A program made the translations under genes and the position numbers. A DNA stretch of 64,000 nt from Benincasa hispida (lineage: Eukaryota; Streptophyta; Magnoliopsida; Cucurbitales; Cucurbitaceae). This document shows positions 36,601 through 45,410 of the stretch, piece by piece. Each line of letters starts with the position of its first letter. Within the stretch, counting starts at the first letter, position 1. Under the pieces are notes generated by a model, which worked only from the letters and a program-made list of their open reading frames with translations, was not told the DNA's origin and did not search any database. The stretch spans positions 39,090,746-39,154,745 of the forward strand of contig NC_052354.1 of assembly GCF_009727055.1 (NCBI RefSeq), in the 5' to 3' direction.

Positions 36601-38396
36601 AGGGTTTCCAAACATCCTCCCTGAGGTTTTTGTCAAGATTCTTGGTCATTATAGAACAAATGAAATGATCATGTAGCATACGTGTAAAGCGTCTAACATT
36701 GAACTCCAAAGGAATTGATCTTTACTGGCTGAGCCAAACCCCTTTGGACTATCCTTAAAGGAAGGATGACCCTTAGGGGTTGGCCTCATGGCCGATCAAC
36801 CCCAAGGGGTCCACGTTTAGGTTAAATCCAACCTCTCCTTTGGAGGGTTGGCCATTTCATTCTTGAGCTCTCTCTCGAGTCATGTCTCTTAAACTTTAGT
36901 TAGCTCAAGGGTTGAACTACGTCCCTCATCCATTGAGCTTGATCAATACTTTCACCTATAACAGTTGACTCCACTTTTGATATGAGTATTCTTGATTTGG
37001 TATATTTCTTGTCTGTCCATTTGCTTGTTCTTCCAAGTTGAGAATTCAATTTGTAGTGAAACTTCGTTAGCTTTGTCAGGCTCAAGACTTATTCCCGATG
37101 ACCCTGCCGTCACCTTTGTTAATGTTTTTTTAGGAGTTGGTTCATGGCCTCCTCTTTGAAAGGTCCATAAACCTCTTAGCTTTCTCTAGAGGTCTTCTTA
37201 GTTTCCTTCTTATGTGTTTAGTCTATTGGCTTCCTCTATAGCATCGTGAATATATAATCTCTGTTTAGTATGTGTAATGTTCAAACAAAAAAGTCAACAA
37301 CAAAAAATTTTAGACACGCAATTGAAAGTTCAATTTTTTATTTTAAAAAATATTTAAAATATGAAAACTAAATATAGATACAACTTCGAAGTAATCAATT
37401 ATAAGAAACTTTCTAAAGTAATTGAACTAAATATACACATCACGAAAATTCAAAAATTAAACTTTATAATATAAGACTATTCTTTAGTATGTAATCATTA
37501 ATCAAATTTCTATAAAAAATGGTAATGAATTCTTCCAAATATAAGTTGGTCTGATGTTTATGAGTTGATAGGTATCACAAGAGGATGTGGAAGGCAGAAG
37601 ATTGGTGCTTTTATTAACTTGGGAGCTTATTATCTTGTGGGCATCCCTATGGCTATCTTTTTAGCCTTCTTTCAAGGCATTGGAGGAAAGGTGCTTTACT
37701 TAATTTTGCAATTTCATCTCTTTTTCTCTTTTTATTTTGTCATTTTTTTTTAACTTCACATTAATCCATTTGGAAATTTTTGTGTAGGGTCTATGGATGG
37801 GAATCATAATGGGTGTCTTTACACAAGCTTTATTTCTTGGGATCTTGATTCTATGCACCAATTGGGATAAAGAAGTAAGTTTCTTCATATATCTTCTTGA
37901 TCAATACCTTTTCAACTAATTTAATTTTATAATTTCAATACATCTATAATTAAATAGTGAAATTAGTTTTATTCTCTCTTAATTCGAACATTACTTAATA
38001 GATAAAATAAACTATCATTTCAATCGTTCTTCACTTCACGATATTGTTGAACTTTACATTACTTAATAGATAAAATAAACTATCATTTCAATCGTTCTTC
38101 ACTTCACGATATTGTTGAACTAAAAAAGCTCATGTTTAGTCAATTCTATTTAAAAATTTGTATAGCAAAGTTTGGTCGTGCTTAGTGAGCAGTGAGATTG
38201 TTATTTATATGGATTTGGATTTTGTGGCCATGTAAAATTTGAGTATGCCAAGTTCTCTTTTATATCATCATTAAAAGAATTTATAAAATTATTCTACAAT
38301 ATTTATAAAATATGTTATCTCATTTTCTTTGGTTTTCAGGTCAAGAAAGCGGCTGATAGAGTTACCAGCTCTATGCCAGAAAATCTATTGGAATGA
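21783..38396 (+). CDS. MATE efflux transporter (DETOXIFICATION family), copy B, 8 exons
   Basis: Exons: 21783-22057, 26163-26707, 27150-27236, 27359-27415, 35984-36222, 37572-37690, 37788-37874, 38340-38396 (stop TGA). All introns are GT-AG and phases agree. The product would be about 488 residues, normal for plant MATE proteins, with about 12 membrane helices. Family marks include [14 protein letters not shown] in exon 1, [16 protein letters not shown] at the exon 2 start, [18 protein letters not shown] in exon 3, [19 protein letters not shown] across exons 4-5, and [20 protein letters not shown] in exon 6. MATE proteins are proton- or sodium-coupled antiporters that export secondary metabolites and xenobiotics at the plasma membrane or tonoplast; the substrate here is unknown. 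Oddities: the ATG frame meets TGA after 11 codons in exon 1, and intron 4 (8.6 kb) contains a retrotransposon. Exons 2-8 are intact, so it is either a recent pseudogene or a working gene with an assembly indel. Confidence 0.85.
24608..24665. repeat. (AAT)n microsatellite, intron 1 of copy B
   Basis: Nearly perfect AAT repeat interrupted by one AAC. It creates a spurious leucine-rich reading frame on the minus strand. Confidence 0.95.
24788..24838 (+). repeat. 25-bp tandem duplication, intron 1 of copy B
   Basis: ATCAATTAATTTATGAATGT occurs twice back to back. It is absent at the matching place in the noisy copy as far as I can align. Confidence 0.75.
25729..25761. repeat. (ATT)n microsatellite, intron 1 of copy B
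   Basis: About ten ATT units, one changed to ATG. Confidence 0.9.
26163..26707 (+). CDS. MATE copy B exon 2
   Basis: This 545-nt exon starts after TATATAG with AAC GGA ATG (N-G-M) and ends at CTC AG before GTTCCA. It encodes [18 protein letters not shown], the most conserved MATE stretch, then several hydrophobic helices, an Asp/Glu-containing loop ([14 protein letters not shown]) and the [17 protein letters not shown] loop. Third positions are GC-rich compared with surrounding introns. It is fully open and 95% or so like copy C exon 2 by eye. Confidence 0.92.
27150..27236 (+). CDS. MATE copy B exon 3
   Basis: 87 nt between GGAAACAG and GTGAAT. It completes Ser from the previous exon and encodes [18 protein letters not shown] then [10 protein letters not shown], a strongly conserved plant MATE segment. 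Phase carries two bases into exon 4. Confidence 0.9.
27359..27415 (+). CDS. MATE copy B exon 4
   Basis: 57 nt between TTTTTCAG and GTTAGT, encoding [18 protein letters not shown], a conserved helix of the second half. This is the last exon before the retrotransposon-bearing intron. Confidence 0.9.
28240..29987 (-). repeat. 3' LTR of the intron 4 Copia element
   Basis: In element orientation it begins TGTTGGGTTGTATGTC right after a purine-rich AAGTGGGAG tract, as expected for a 3' LTR. Its other end is not pinned down. A 31-base word (TTCATGTAATTAATATTTAA and on) is tandemly duplicated at about 28657-28720 inside it. Confidence 0.65.
29988..30004 (-). other. Polypurine tract of intron 4 Copia element
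   Basis: Reads TAGTCCAAGTGGGAGTT on the minus strand, abutting the TG of the 3' LTR. It is the second-strand priming site of the element. Confidence 0.7.
30222..30875 (-). pseudogene. Copia RT C-terminal region and RNase H
   Basis: Two minus-strand frames. 30486-30875 covers the RT-RNase H connection ([35 protein letters not shown]). 30222-30464 covers RNase H ([47 protein letters not shown]). A stop separates them. RNase H degrades the RNA strand during reverse transcription in intact elements. Confidence 0.85.
30894..31477 (-). pseudogene. Copia reverse transcriptase fragment
   Basis: Frame 31121-31477 has the RT N-terminal blocks ([54 protein letters not shown]). Frame 30894-31124 has the catalytic [10 protein letters not shown] block. 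The YVDD Asp pair is preserved, but a frameshift near 31120 splits the domain. Confidence 0.88.
31480..32568 (-). pseudogene. Copia integrase region, heavily decayed
   Basis: No long frame survives. Minus-strand pieces such as [20 protein letters not shown] (about 32470-32530) and a linker rich in [20 protein letters not shown] text (about 31800-31860) mark the integrase core and its C-terminal linker. Numerous stops and shifts are present. Confidence 0.7.
32569..32997 (-). pseudogene. Copia protease C-terminal half and gag-pre-integrase domain
   Basis: Minus-strand text [20 protein letters not shown] (about 32940-32992) is the distal part of the protease region. 32569-32916 follows with [17 protein letters not shown] and [12 protein letters not shown], the His/Cys zinc-binding pre-integrase motif. 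The upstream half of the protease lies beyond the nested solo LTR. Confidence 0.82.
32998..34967 (-). mobile_element. Nested solo LTR (1970 bp) inside the Copia protease
   Basis: In element orientation it starts TGTTGGTATTGATGCCC and ends CCTTCA. The flanks CTTAT (32993-32997) and CATAT (34968-34972) form a 5-bp target-site duplication with one mismatch. Removing the insert and one flank restores the host protease frame exactly, which supports these ends. No internal gag-pol sequence is present, so it is best read as a solo LTR left by LTR-LTR recombination. It is of a different family from the host element's LTR. Confidence 0.75.
34973..35400 (-). pseudogene. Copia gag end and protease N-terminal half
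   Basis: The minus strand contains [11 protein letters not shown] (about 35060-35095), the retropepsin active site with Asp, Ser and Gly intact, then a one-base shift before [15 protein letters not shown], which abuts the nested LTR. Upstream (35100-35345) a decayed gag tail with [19 protein letters not shown] text is readable. Beyond 35400 the coding signal fades. Confidence 0.75.
35984..36222 (+). CDS. MATE copy B exon 5
   Basis: 239 nt between GCGGCAG and GTTCGT, encoding [20 protein letters not shown], then helices of the second half including DRRL-like [20 protein letters not shown] and [14 protein letters not shown]. It splices across the 8.6-kb intron in the correct phase, so the retrotransposon did not disturb either junction. 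Confidence 0.9.
36768..36811. repeat. GC-rich inverted repeat in intron 5 of copy B
   Basis: GACCCTTAGGGGTTGGCC pairs with GGCCGATCAACCCCAAGGGGTC around a TCAT loop. A diverged version lies near 62634-62660 in intron 5 of copy C. It could be part of an old transposon. No function is inferred. Confidence 0.5.
37572..37690 (+). CDS. MATE copy B exon 6
   Basis: 119 nt between TTGATAG and GTGCTT, encoding [20 protein letters not shown] then [19 protein letters not shown], a conserved late MATE segment. Confidence 0.92.
37788..37874 (+). CDS. MATE copy B exon 7
   Basis: 87 nt between TTTGTGTAG and GTAAGT, encoding [18 protein letters not shown] then [11 protein letters not shown], the final membrane helix and its conserved T-N/D-W-D/E ending. 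Confidence 0.92.
37989..38121 (+). repeat. 68-bp tandem duplication in intron 7 of copy B
   Basis: CATTACTTAATAGATAAAAT starts at 37989 and again at 38057. The two copies are identical until the second ends near 38121. A recent duplication, or an assembly stutter. Confidence 0.85.
38340..38396 (+). CDS. MATE copy B exon 8 and stop
   Basis: Begins after TGGTTTTCAG and encodes [18 protein letters not shown] then TGA at 38394-38396. A short charged cytosolic tail is normal for plant MATE proteins. Confidence 0.9.
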   Translation, partial: VKKAADRVTSSMPENLLE

Positions 38397-39880
38397 TACA
38401 ATCAAATATTAATAGATAGTCTCCAAATTTAGGATAATCCCAATGGTTAGATGCCATAATCTACTATATTGTTATACTTGAATCGACTCTTATGTCGTCA
38501 TATTTGTATTCAACATTCTAAAATTAAAATGAATTTATAGCCCTATATATATAATTTTAACATATTTTACCGCAAAAAAAAAAAAAAAGAAAAATGATAG
38601 TTGAATGAGAAATTTTGGACCAATCACAAATCGCCACTCAAATTAATAATGATGGTATTACAAATGATCAAATTTTGGACTTATTAAAAGTTGTGAAGTT
38701 GAAGACATAAGTTAGTAAATCCGGATGATGCCACATGTTTGTGATAGTTAAATTGAATAAAATAACTTGGTCCAAATTGATATTAATATTTGGGTTAAAG
38801 TCCAATTGAGCCCAAAAATAGGCTTAATTTGAATCAAATATATCCAAGTCCTAATTAGTTGGGCTTAAAGATCATCCATTGATCAACCAAGCTTAAGCCC
38901 ACAAAGTTCACATGAAAACTCTATAAATATAAGAGTTCTTTTTCATTATAGAGGTTCAAAAAATTTAGACTTTAAGAGTCTAGAGACAATTCTCCCAACA
39001 ATCAGAAGTCCATATCTACTAAAAATGAACACTCTTTGAAGATACAAATAACTCCTGAAGTTGAACACTTTTTAAAAATACAAGTCTCTTGAAGATACAA
39101 TTCTTCCAATACTTCAACATCAAGAACGTCCGTAAGCATTCTTCCAAGACTTCAACTTCAAAAATATCCACGTGTTATGCTTCCTTGAATCAAGCTTATA
39201 CACTTAACATCGAGAATAAGCTACAAATCCCTCAAGACAAATCCATGTTCGAGAACAAGTTACAAAACCCTCAAAACAAATCAACATTCAAGAACAAGCT
39301 GCAAAGCTCTCAAGACAAGTTTGTTTTTCGAGAAAAATCATCAAATAGTCAAATATTAAAAATTGTACTCACAATATTGAAGTTTATACAAATACAAAAT
39401 TTTATTTCTAACAAATTAAATTTCTTGGAAAACCACTCCAACAACAATATTATAAGATTTACAAATTTGTAGAATGGGAAAAGGTTTATAATTTATTTCC
39501 CATTTCCTTCAACTTTAAATTTGTCAAATTCCATTTACTTTCTCAACCATTTGAAAGTTTTATTATAAGTTTTTTTTTTTAAAAAAAAAAAAAAGAAAAG
39601 AAAAGTAGTTTAAGCATATGCTAATAATAATTTAGAAAATAATTAGAGTAAATGATAAAATATTGACCAATTGTAAATATATAAATTTTTAAATTTTCAT
39701 CATTAAAAACGTATAAATATTTGTATATAAACTAAAACTAGTTTTTCGATATTTGTATATTTTAGAATTTGAACTTTTATTATGAATAATGGTAGAAAAT
39801 TACAAGTGGGTTTTATTGGATTTTTTTGAAAAAATTAAAAGTCCAATAGCATTCTTGTAATTAATGAACATTTTTGTAAT
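38397..39880. other. 3' flank of copy B and unassigned LTR-like sequence
   Basis: 38400-38570 is probably the 3' UTR, followed by an A-run at 38575-38588. From about 38640 to 39480 the sequence resembles an LTR transcribed region: TCTATAAATATAAG (TATA-like, near 38920), then repeated TTCAAGA/CTTCAAC words and a three-unit minisatellite. No paired LTR or protein domain is found. 39480-39880 is plain AT-rich sequence. Confidence 0.4.
39211..39327 (+). repeat. 39-bp minisatellite, three units
   Basis: Units begin GAGAATAAGC (39211), GAGAACAAGT (39250) and AAGAACAAGC (39289). The period is a multiple of three, so a spurious frame with a 13-residue repeat (NKLQ-PQ-K) results. I see no reason to call it a gene. 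Confidence 0.8.
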
Positions 39881-40545
39881 ATCCCTTTCTTCTCCAAAAT
39901 TAGGGCCTTTTTGGTGTAACCTTTCTTTTGACAGAGAAGGCAGCCGCTGAAGAGAAAAATAGAGAGGCGGCTGATTGAAGACCGATCCGTAGCCGTCTAA
40001 AAGGGAGAGCCGAAAGTCGTATGGGGGTTGAACCTTTCAAGCAGCAGTCGTCCGTCTGTGAAGCAAAGGAGTTGCGCGGGTGGTTGCAGGTCAACGCTAG
40101 CGTGGGTTTGGTTGTCGTCCGGTGAACACGTGCGATCAGTGGGCGTGGGTTTTAGTCAGCGCCATCGTGGGTTTGGCTATCGTCTGGTGCGCGTGGGTTT
40201 CGGTTCCGCCCGAGTGTTTTGTAGTTTCTGGTTCAGCATGCATTAAATCTGTTAGATCTGGTGGTTCGCTGGTCAGAGGCGGGTAGCACACTGTTTTGGG
40301 CTGTTTTGCAGGGTTGTTCTCAGTTTTGTGCGGGTTTCTCTTGGTATCAGTGTGCAGGTTTCTCTTGGTATCAGTGGATATTGAAATTACCGATCACCGT
40401 TGATTATCTGTAATTTGTAAATTCCTTTATTGCTCATTAATAAAAATAATTCAAGCTGGTTCTCGAGGTGGATGTAGACCAAACTGGTTCTATATATCTT
40501 GGTGTTCTTTACTTTATTTCAGCTGATTGTTTGCATTCTGTTTGG

Positions 40546-41036
40546 CCATCTAAATTAGAAAAGATTAGGGCTATTCTGGTGGTAGCCAAAATCTTAGACG
40601 AAGAAAATCTTCCACCAACAATTATAGAAGCTGAAAAAAGATATGAATGAGATGGCCTATTTGATGATAATTCTGTACGAAGAAATTGGAAAGTCTCTAT
40701 TTGACTAAGTCCTTGCCAAATAAATTATATCTAAAGGAGAAATTCTTTGGATATAAGATGGACTCAAGTAAAGGCTTAGAAGAGATCCTAGATGAATTTC
40801 AGAAGATTATAGTTGATCTCAATAACATCGGTGATAAGATGTCGGATGAAAATCAAGCAGTTATTCTTCTGAATTCTTTGCCAGAATCGTATCAAGAAGT
40901 TAAGACAACTATTAAATATGGACGGGATTCATTGTCCATAGATATAGTGTTGGATGCCTTGAGAATGAGAAATCTCGAGATTAAAAAGGAACGCACTGAT
41001 GGAGAGTTATTCATGGCCAGAGGCATAAGTGAGTAA
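40546..41036 (+). pseudogene. Copia gag (UBN2-type) fragment
   Basis: Readable text includes KIRAILVVAKILDEENLPP, LYLTKSLPNKLYLKEKFFGY, DLNNIGDKMSDENQAVILLN and SLPESYQEVKTTIKYG, the usual Copia gag sequence. A TGA at about 40648 breaks the frame. Downstream, the knuckle CFLCHKE-HFIKNC has TGA where Gly is expected. Confidence 0.8.
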
Positions 41037-41210
41037 AAAAAAGGGAAAAGGAAAAGAGTCGAGATCCAGGTCGAAATCAAAGGGGAAAACCAAAAAGTGT
41101 TTCCTATGTCATAAAGAATGACACTTTATAAAAAATTGCACTTTGAATAAGAGTAAGGAAGCATCAAATAGCAAGCATACAGGGGATTCTAGTGCAGCAA
41201 ATGTTACTGA

Positions 41211-41328
41211 TGGGTATGATTCAACAGAGGTTTTGATGGTGTCCAGCAGGGACATTCAGAATGCTTGGATGGGTATGATTCAACAGACGTTTTGATGGTG
41301 TCCAGCAGGGACATTCAGAATGCTTGGA
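41211..41328 (+). repeat. 59-bp tandem duplication ahead of the protease
   Basis: TGGGTATGATTCAACAGA starts at 41211 and 41270. The units differ at one adjacent position (GAGG against GACG). 59 is not a multiple of three, so the duplication itself shifts the gag-pol frame. Confidence 0.9.
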
Positions 41329-41534
41329 TCATGAATTCAGGGTGCACATTTCACATGACTCCTAATCGGGATTTCTTGATTGACTTTCAGGAAAATGATG
41401 GGGGATCAGTTTTGCTCGGTGATAATGGTGCTTGTGATGTAAAAGGAATTGGATCAGTTCGAATTGCAACACATGATGATATGATCAGAATTCTTACGAA
41501 TGTAAGGTATAATTTCTCTGGGCAAATTAGATAG
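41265..41534 (+). pseudogene. Copia protease with catalytic Asp replaced by Asn
   Basis: WIMNSGCTFHMTP occupies the retropepsin active site, where family members have D-S-G. The codon is AAT instead of GAT, so catalysis should be lost. The downstream flap GSVLLGDNGACDVKGIGSVR is readable. A 59-bp duplication lies immediately upstream. Confidence 0.8.
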
Positions 41535-41568
41535 AGCAGATTATTCCTATAAATCTGAGAATGGAGTT

Positions 41569-42470
41569 ATGAAGGTTATCAAGGGTTCTTTGGTTAAACT
41601 AAAGGGGATCTTGAGGAATGGTCTTTATGTGTTGGAGGGTACTGTAGTTTCGGGTAGTGTTGTTGTTGCATCTAGGAAAGAAATAGATAAATCTATGTTA
41701 TGGCATAACAGACTAGCTCATGTCAGTGAAAGAGGTCTTCAAACTCTTTCAGAACAAGGTTTGCTTGGAGGAGTTAAAGACATTGAACTCCCATTTTGTG
41801 AACAATGGGAAAGTCTACTAGAGTGAAGTTTTGGAAAGGGAAGCATTCTACCAAAGGAATTTTGGATTATATTCATTCAGATTTGTGGGGTTCTACAAAG
41901 GTACCTTTTATGGGAGGTTCGAGATACTTTATGTCAATCATCGATGACTTTTCAAGAAAGGTGTGGATGTATCCACTGAAACAGAAGGATGAATCTTTTG
42001 GGAAATTTCTTGAATGGAAAAGCAGGTTGAGAACCAGACAGGCAGGAAGGTAAAGTATTTAAGGACAGACAATGGTTTGGAATTTGTGAATCATAAATTT
42101 GATAAATTTTGCAAATCTGAGGAAATTACGAGGCATTTCACTGTTACGTACACTCCACAACAGAATGGTTTAGCTGAAAGATTCAACAGAAAAATTATGG
42201 AGCATACAAGATGTCTCTTGACAAATGCTTCATTACCCTTGAAATTTTAGAGGGAAGTTGCCCAAACAGCCTGTTATCTTATTAATAGGAGTCCATCTTC
42301 TGCTTTAGGCCTAAAGATTCCTCAGGAGATATGGACAGGAAAAGCTCCATGCTTGGATCATCTCAGAGTGTTTGGATGTTCAGCTTATGGTCATGTTAAG
42401 GAAGGGAAGCTGAATAAAAGGGCGCTGAAATGTATGTTTATTGGCTATCCTTAGGATGTTAAAGGATATA
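41569..42470 (+). pseudogene. Copia pre-integrase domain and integrase
   Basis: LWHNRLAHVSERGLQTLSEQ is the pre-integrase motif. The DDE-type core is visible as IHSDLWGSTK (about 41870), RTDNGLEFVNHKF (about 42065) and QQNGLAERFNRKI (about 42160), so all three acidic residues remain. Frames change near 41810, 42050 and at a TAG near 42250. RVFGCSAYGHVKEGKLNKRA follows as the usual C-terminal part. Confidence 0.85.
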
Positions 42471-42889
42471 AATTTTGGTGCTTGGAAGAGGGCAGAAATA
42501 AATGTATTATCAGCAGAGATGTAACCTTTAATGAAACAGAGATGCCATTTCATGTCAAAGAGCAGCAGAAACAGCAGACAGTTGATCAGGTTGAGGCAGA
42601 GGTTAGAATCGATTCTAAAGCACGACCATCAGTTAGTTCGGGTGATTTCAGTGATCAGTCATTCAGTTCTAATGGTAGACAACCTCAACTACAGAAGACT
42701 TTGATTGATGAGGGAGCTTTTGGTGAAGAAAGCTTAAGTAACAGTGACCTACAGAACTATCAGCTAACGCGTAACAGGCCTCAGCGGGTGAGGCAGGCTC
42801 CTACGAGATATGGTTATGTTGATTTAGTTGCTTGTGCTCTTACTTGTGCAGCTGACAGTATTAAAGCAAAGCCTCTTATTTTTTAGGAG

Positions 42890-43570
42890 GCTATTGTATC
42901 TGATTCGAAGGAACAATGGAAGGATGCTATGGAAGCAGAGTTGTTCTCGTTGTAGAAGAATCAGACATGGTCATTAGTTCCAAAGCCTCCTAATCAGAAA
43001 CTCATTCAGTCAAAGTGGATTTATAAAATCAAGTTAGGTACAGGAAGTGACAGCAAGCCTAGGTATAAGGCTAGACTGATAGCCAAGGGCTACACTCAAA
43101 AGGAGGGAGTTGACTTTCATGAGATTTTCTTTTCGGTGGTGAGGCATTCGTCAATTCGATTAATTTTATCTATTGTTATTCACTTTGATATGTTTGTTGA
43201 ACAGATGGACGTCACCACAACTTTCCTTCATGGAGAATTGGAGGAAGTGATCTACATGGCTCAACCTAAGGGCTATGAGGTGAAAGGAAAGGAAGACATG
43301 GTTTGTCGTCTTCACAGTCCATCTATGGACTGAAGCAATCGCCGAGACAATGGTATATCAGGTTTTGACACCTTTATTCTGAAGTAGGGGTTTCACAGGA
43401 GCTCATATGATGTCTGCGTGTCTGGAAACTATCTCAGAAAGGTACATATACTTATGTACTTATGTATGTAGATGATATGATTCTGATGTCTAAGGATTAT
43501 TTTGAAATTTGTGATCTCAAGAAACGATTGAGTAGTGAATTTAAGATAAAAAGATTTGGGTGAACTGAAA
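42890..43570 (+). pseudogene. Copia reverse transcriptase
   Basis: Motifs YKARLIAKGYTQKEGVDFHE, VEQMDVTTTFLHGELEEVIY and LMYVDDMILMSKD (about 43455-43495) identify Copia RT. YVDD is intact, but it lies in a different frame from the N-terminal part. Confidence 0.85.
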
Positions 43571-43959
43571 AGGATCCTAGCATGGATGTTAAAAGAGATA
43601 GGGAGAAAGGTTTGTTAACCATTTCGCAGGACAATTATTTACATAAACTGCTTGAAAGTACAATATGTCTGGTTTGTAAGGCAGTTTCGACACCCATAGC
43701 ATTCTCATTTTAGGCTTTCTTCGTCTCAGTGTCCTGTTATTGAACAAGAAAGGTTAGAGATGGCTAATATCCCCTATTGTAATGTATTGGAAGTATATGT
43801 ATTTGATGATTTGTACTAGGCCTGACTTTGGGATATGCTATGAGTATGATAAGTAGGTTTATGTCAAATCTTGGGAAGGAGCATTGAATGCAGTTAAATG
43901 GGTGCTTCGATATTTGAAAAGTAGTGTCAGTGTATCATTGTGTTTTAGCAGGGATTGTG

Positions 43960-44290
43960 ATAAATCAACACTGTTGGAAGGCTTCACAGATGTAAATTAT
44001 GCTTGCAGACCTTGACCAAAAAAGGTCTCTATTAGGTAACATTTTTCGTTTGTTGATAATGTGGTCAGTTGGAAAGTTGCTCTACAATCAGTTGTTGCCT
44101 CGTCTACTATTGAGTCAGAGTATATTTCAGTGGGGGAAGCTGTGAAAGAGGCATGTTGGTTGAAAAGGATAGTTGGTGAGTTGTTGTCGTAGGAGTTCAT
44201 TCCTATCGTCCGTTGTGATAGCCAGAAGCTATTCATCTTGCGAAGAATTCATCTCATCATGACATTAATTACAAGAATGCCAATGGACTT
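43960..44290 (+). pseudogene. Copia RNase H, broken
   Basis: Around 44065-44165, VSWKVALQSVVASSTIESEY and VGEAVKEACWLKRIV match Copia RNase H, followed by the CDSQ block with a deletion. The normal end (KHIDVKFYF...) is missing here but present in the inverted fragment to the right. Confidence 0.8.
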
Positions 44291-44294
44291 TTAA

Positions 44295-44695
44295 TTTTTT
44301 TCCAAAAAAAACCCAATAAAACCTACTTAAAATACCTTGTTATTTTCTACAAATCTCCTCATAACAAGAATATTTAAGTGTCAAGCTGATTCTCAATCTT
44401 TCTATCATCCAGATTTAATATTTAGCCCATCTAATAGGTATTTAAAACCTATGGGCTGGAAGAATCTTGGTAACATATCTAACAAATTCTCAACTGTATG
44501 AACCTTGACCAATTCAACATCTTTCTGGGCTATAACTTCTCTGAAAAAATAAAATTTGACATCGATATGCTTAGACCATTCATGATGAGATGGATTCTTA
44601 GCAAGATGAATAGCACTCTGGCTATCACAACGGACAATAGGAATGAACTCCTACGACAACAATCTCACCATAATATTATTTTACTATTATATTTT
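44295..44695 (-). pseudogene. Inverted Copia RNase H fragment
   Basis: On the minus strand this reads RNase H text CDSQSAIHLAKNPSHHEWSK and HIDVKFYFFREVIAQKDVEL followed by VHTVENLLDMLP, the natural end of a Copia pol. About 85 bases (44582-44668) are the reverse complement of 44175-44262 with few changes. The CACTA transposon starts directly to its right. Confidence 0.8.
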
Positions 44696-44726
44696 CACTA
44701 CAAAAAATATCCCTTTTCTGACACTC
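44696..44726 (+). repeat. CACTA left terminal inverted repeat
   Basis: Starts with CACTACAAAAAATATC, preceded by TTT. It pairs imperfectly with the right end. Confidence 0.8.
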
Positions 44727-44729
44727 TGA

Positions 44730-45040
44730 ATCGTCGAAAAACGGGAAAAAACAAATCGTGAGTGATCTCCTGATGACTAAATAGGCGTCGGGAGTTTTGT
44801 CGGGATAAACCCTCTCCTGATGCGCATATACACACCAACGCGCTCAATGTACAATGTGGGAGTTTATTTACTCCCAATGGATGTATTTATCTGTCGGTGT
44901 GTTCTCTAATCTCCTGACGATGTTACTGGTCGTCTAGAGTTTAAGAGTTTGATTCATAGTTTCTGAAATCAAACTCCCAACAATTTACTAGCCGTCAGGA
45001 GATAATAGAATGCTGACGCCTCGTCGGGAATAACGCAATA
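44730..45040. repeat. CACTA left subterminal repeats
   Basis: Multiple short direct and inverted copies of GTCGGGAGTT, CTCCTGACG and related words. In known CACTA elements such arrays bind the second transposase product; that role is inferred here. Confidence 0.7.
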
Positions 45041-45410
45041 TCCAAGCTGTTTTTTTGGTTTTTTTATTTTGATATGAATAACCTAAAATTTAAAACATTG
45101 TTAAGAAAATCAAACATATAAAGTAACAAAATTATCAATACACATAAAAAAAAAAAAAAAAAAACAAAGTCAATAGTATTCTTTATTACATAAAAGAGAG
45201 AAAAGTTGGCAAAGATAGTCCACAAAACAAATATGTCTTGACGAATGCATAGAAGAAAGTGTGATGACATCTTCAAACGACATCTCCAACAACATCTCCA
45301 AACAGCATCTCCAAAATAGTAGTTTACCTACAATTACATTAATTAGAGAACATTATTCTATATATGAAGATTAAATGTAAGAAAAACTCCCAGCCCTTCA
45401 TTTGAAAACT

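Larger units (their letters stand above)
39880..44290 (+). mobile_element. Decayed plus-strand Copia retrotransposon
   Basis: Order left to right: GC-richer leader or LTR tail (39880-40480), gag (40546-41036), a zinc knuckle (41089-41145), protease (41265-41534), pre-integrase domain and integrase (41569-42470), linker (42482-42886), reverse transcriptase (42890-43570) and RNase H (43960-44290). Each domain has several stops or shifts. No convincing LTR pair flanks it. The right end runs into an inverted duplication of its own RNase H. Confidence 0.82.

Noticed and set aside
39089..39472. 127-residue frame with a 13-residue repeat
   Set aside because: The repeat arises from a 39-bp minisatellite in LTR-like DNA. 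There is no start context, domain or conservation to support a protein.
40028..40246. Plus-strand frame in a GC-rich patch
   Set aside because: Sits in the leader or LTR tail of the decayed Copia element; composition alone keeps it open.
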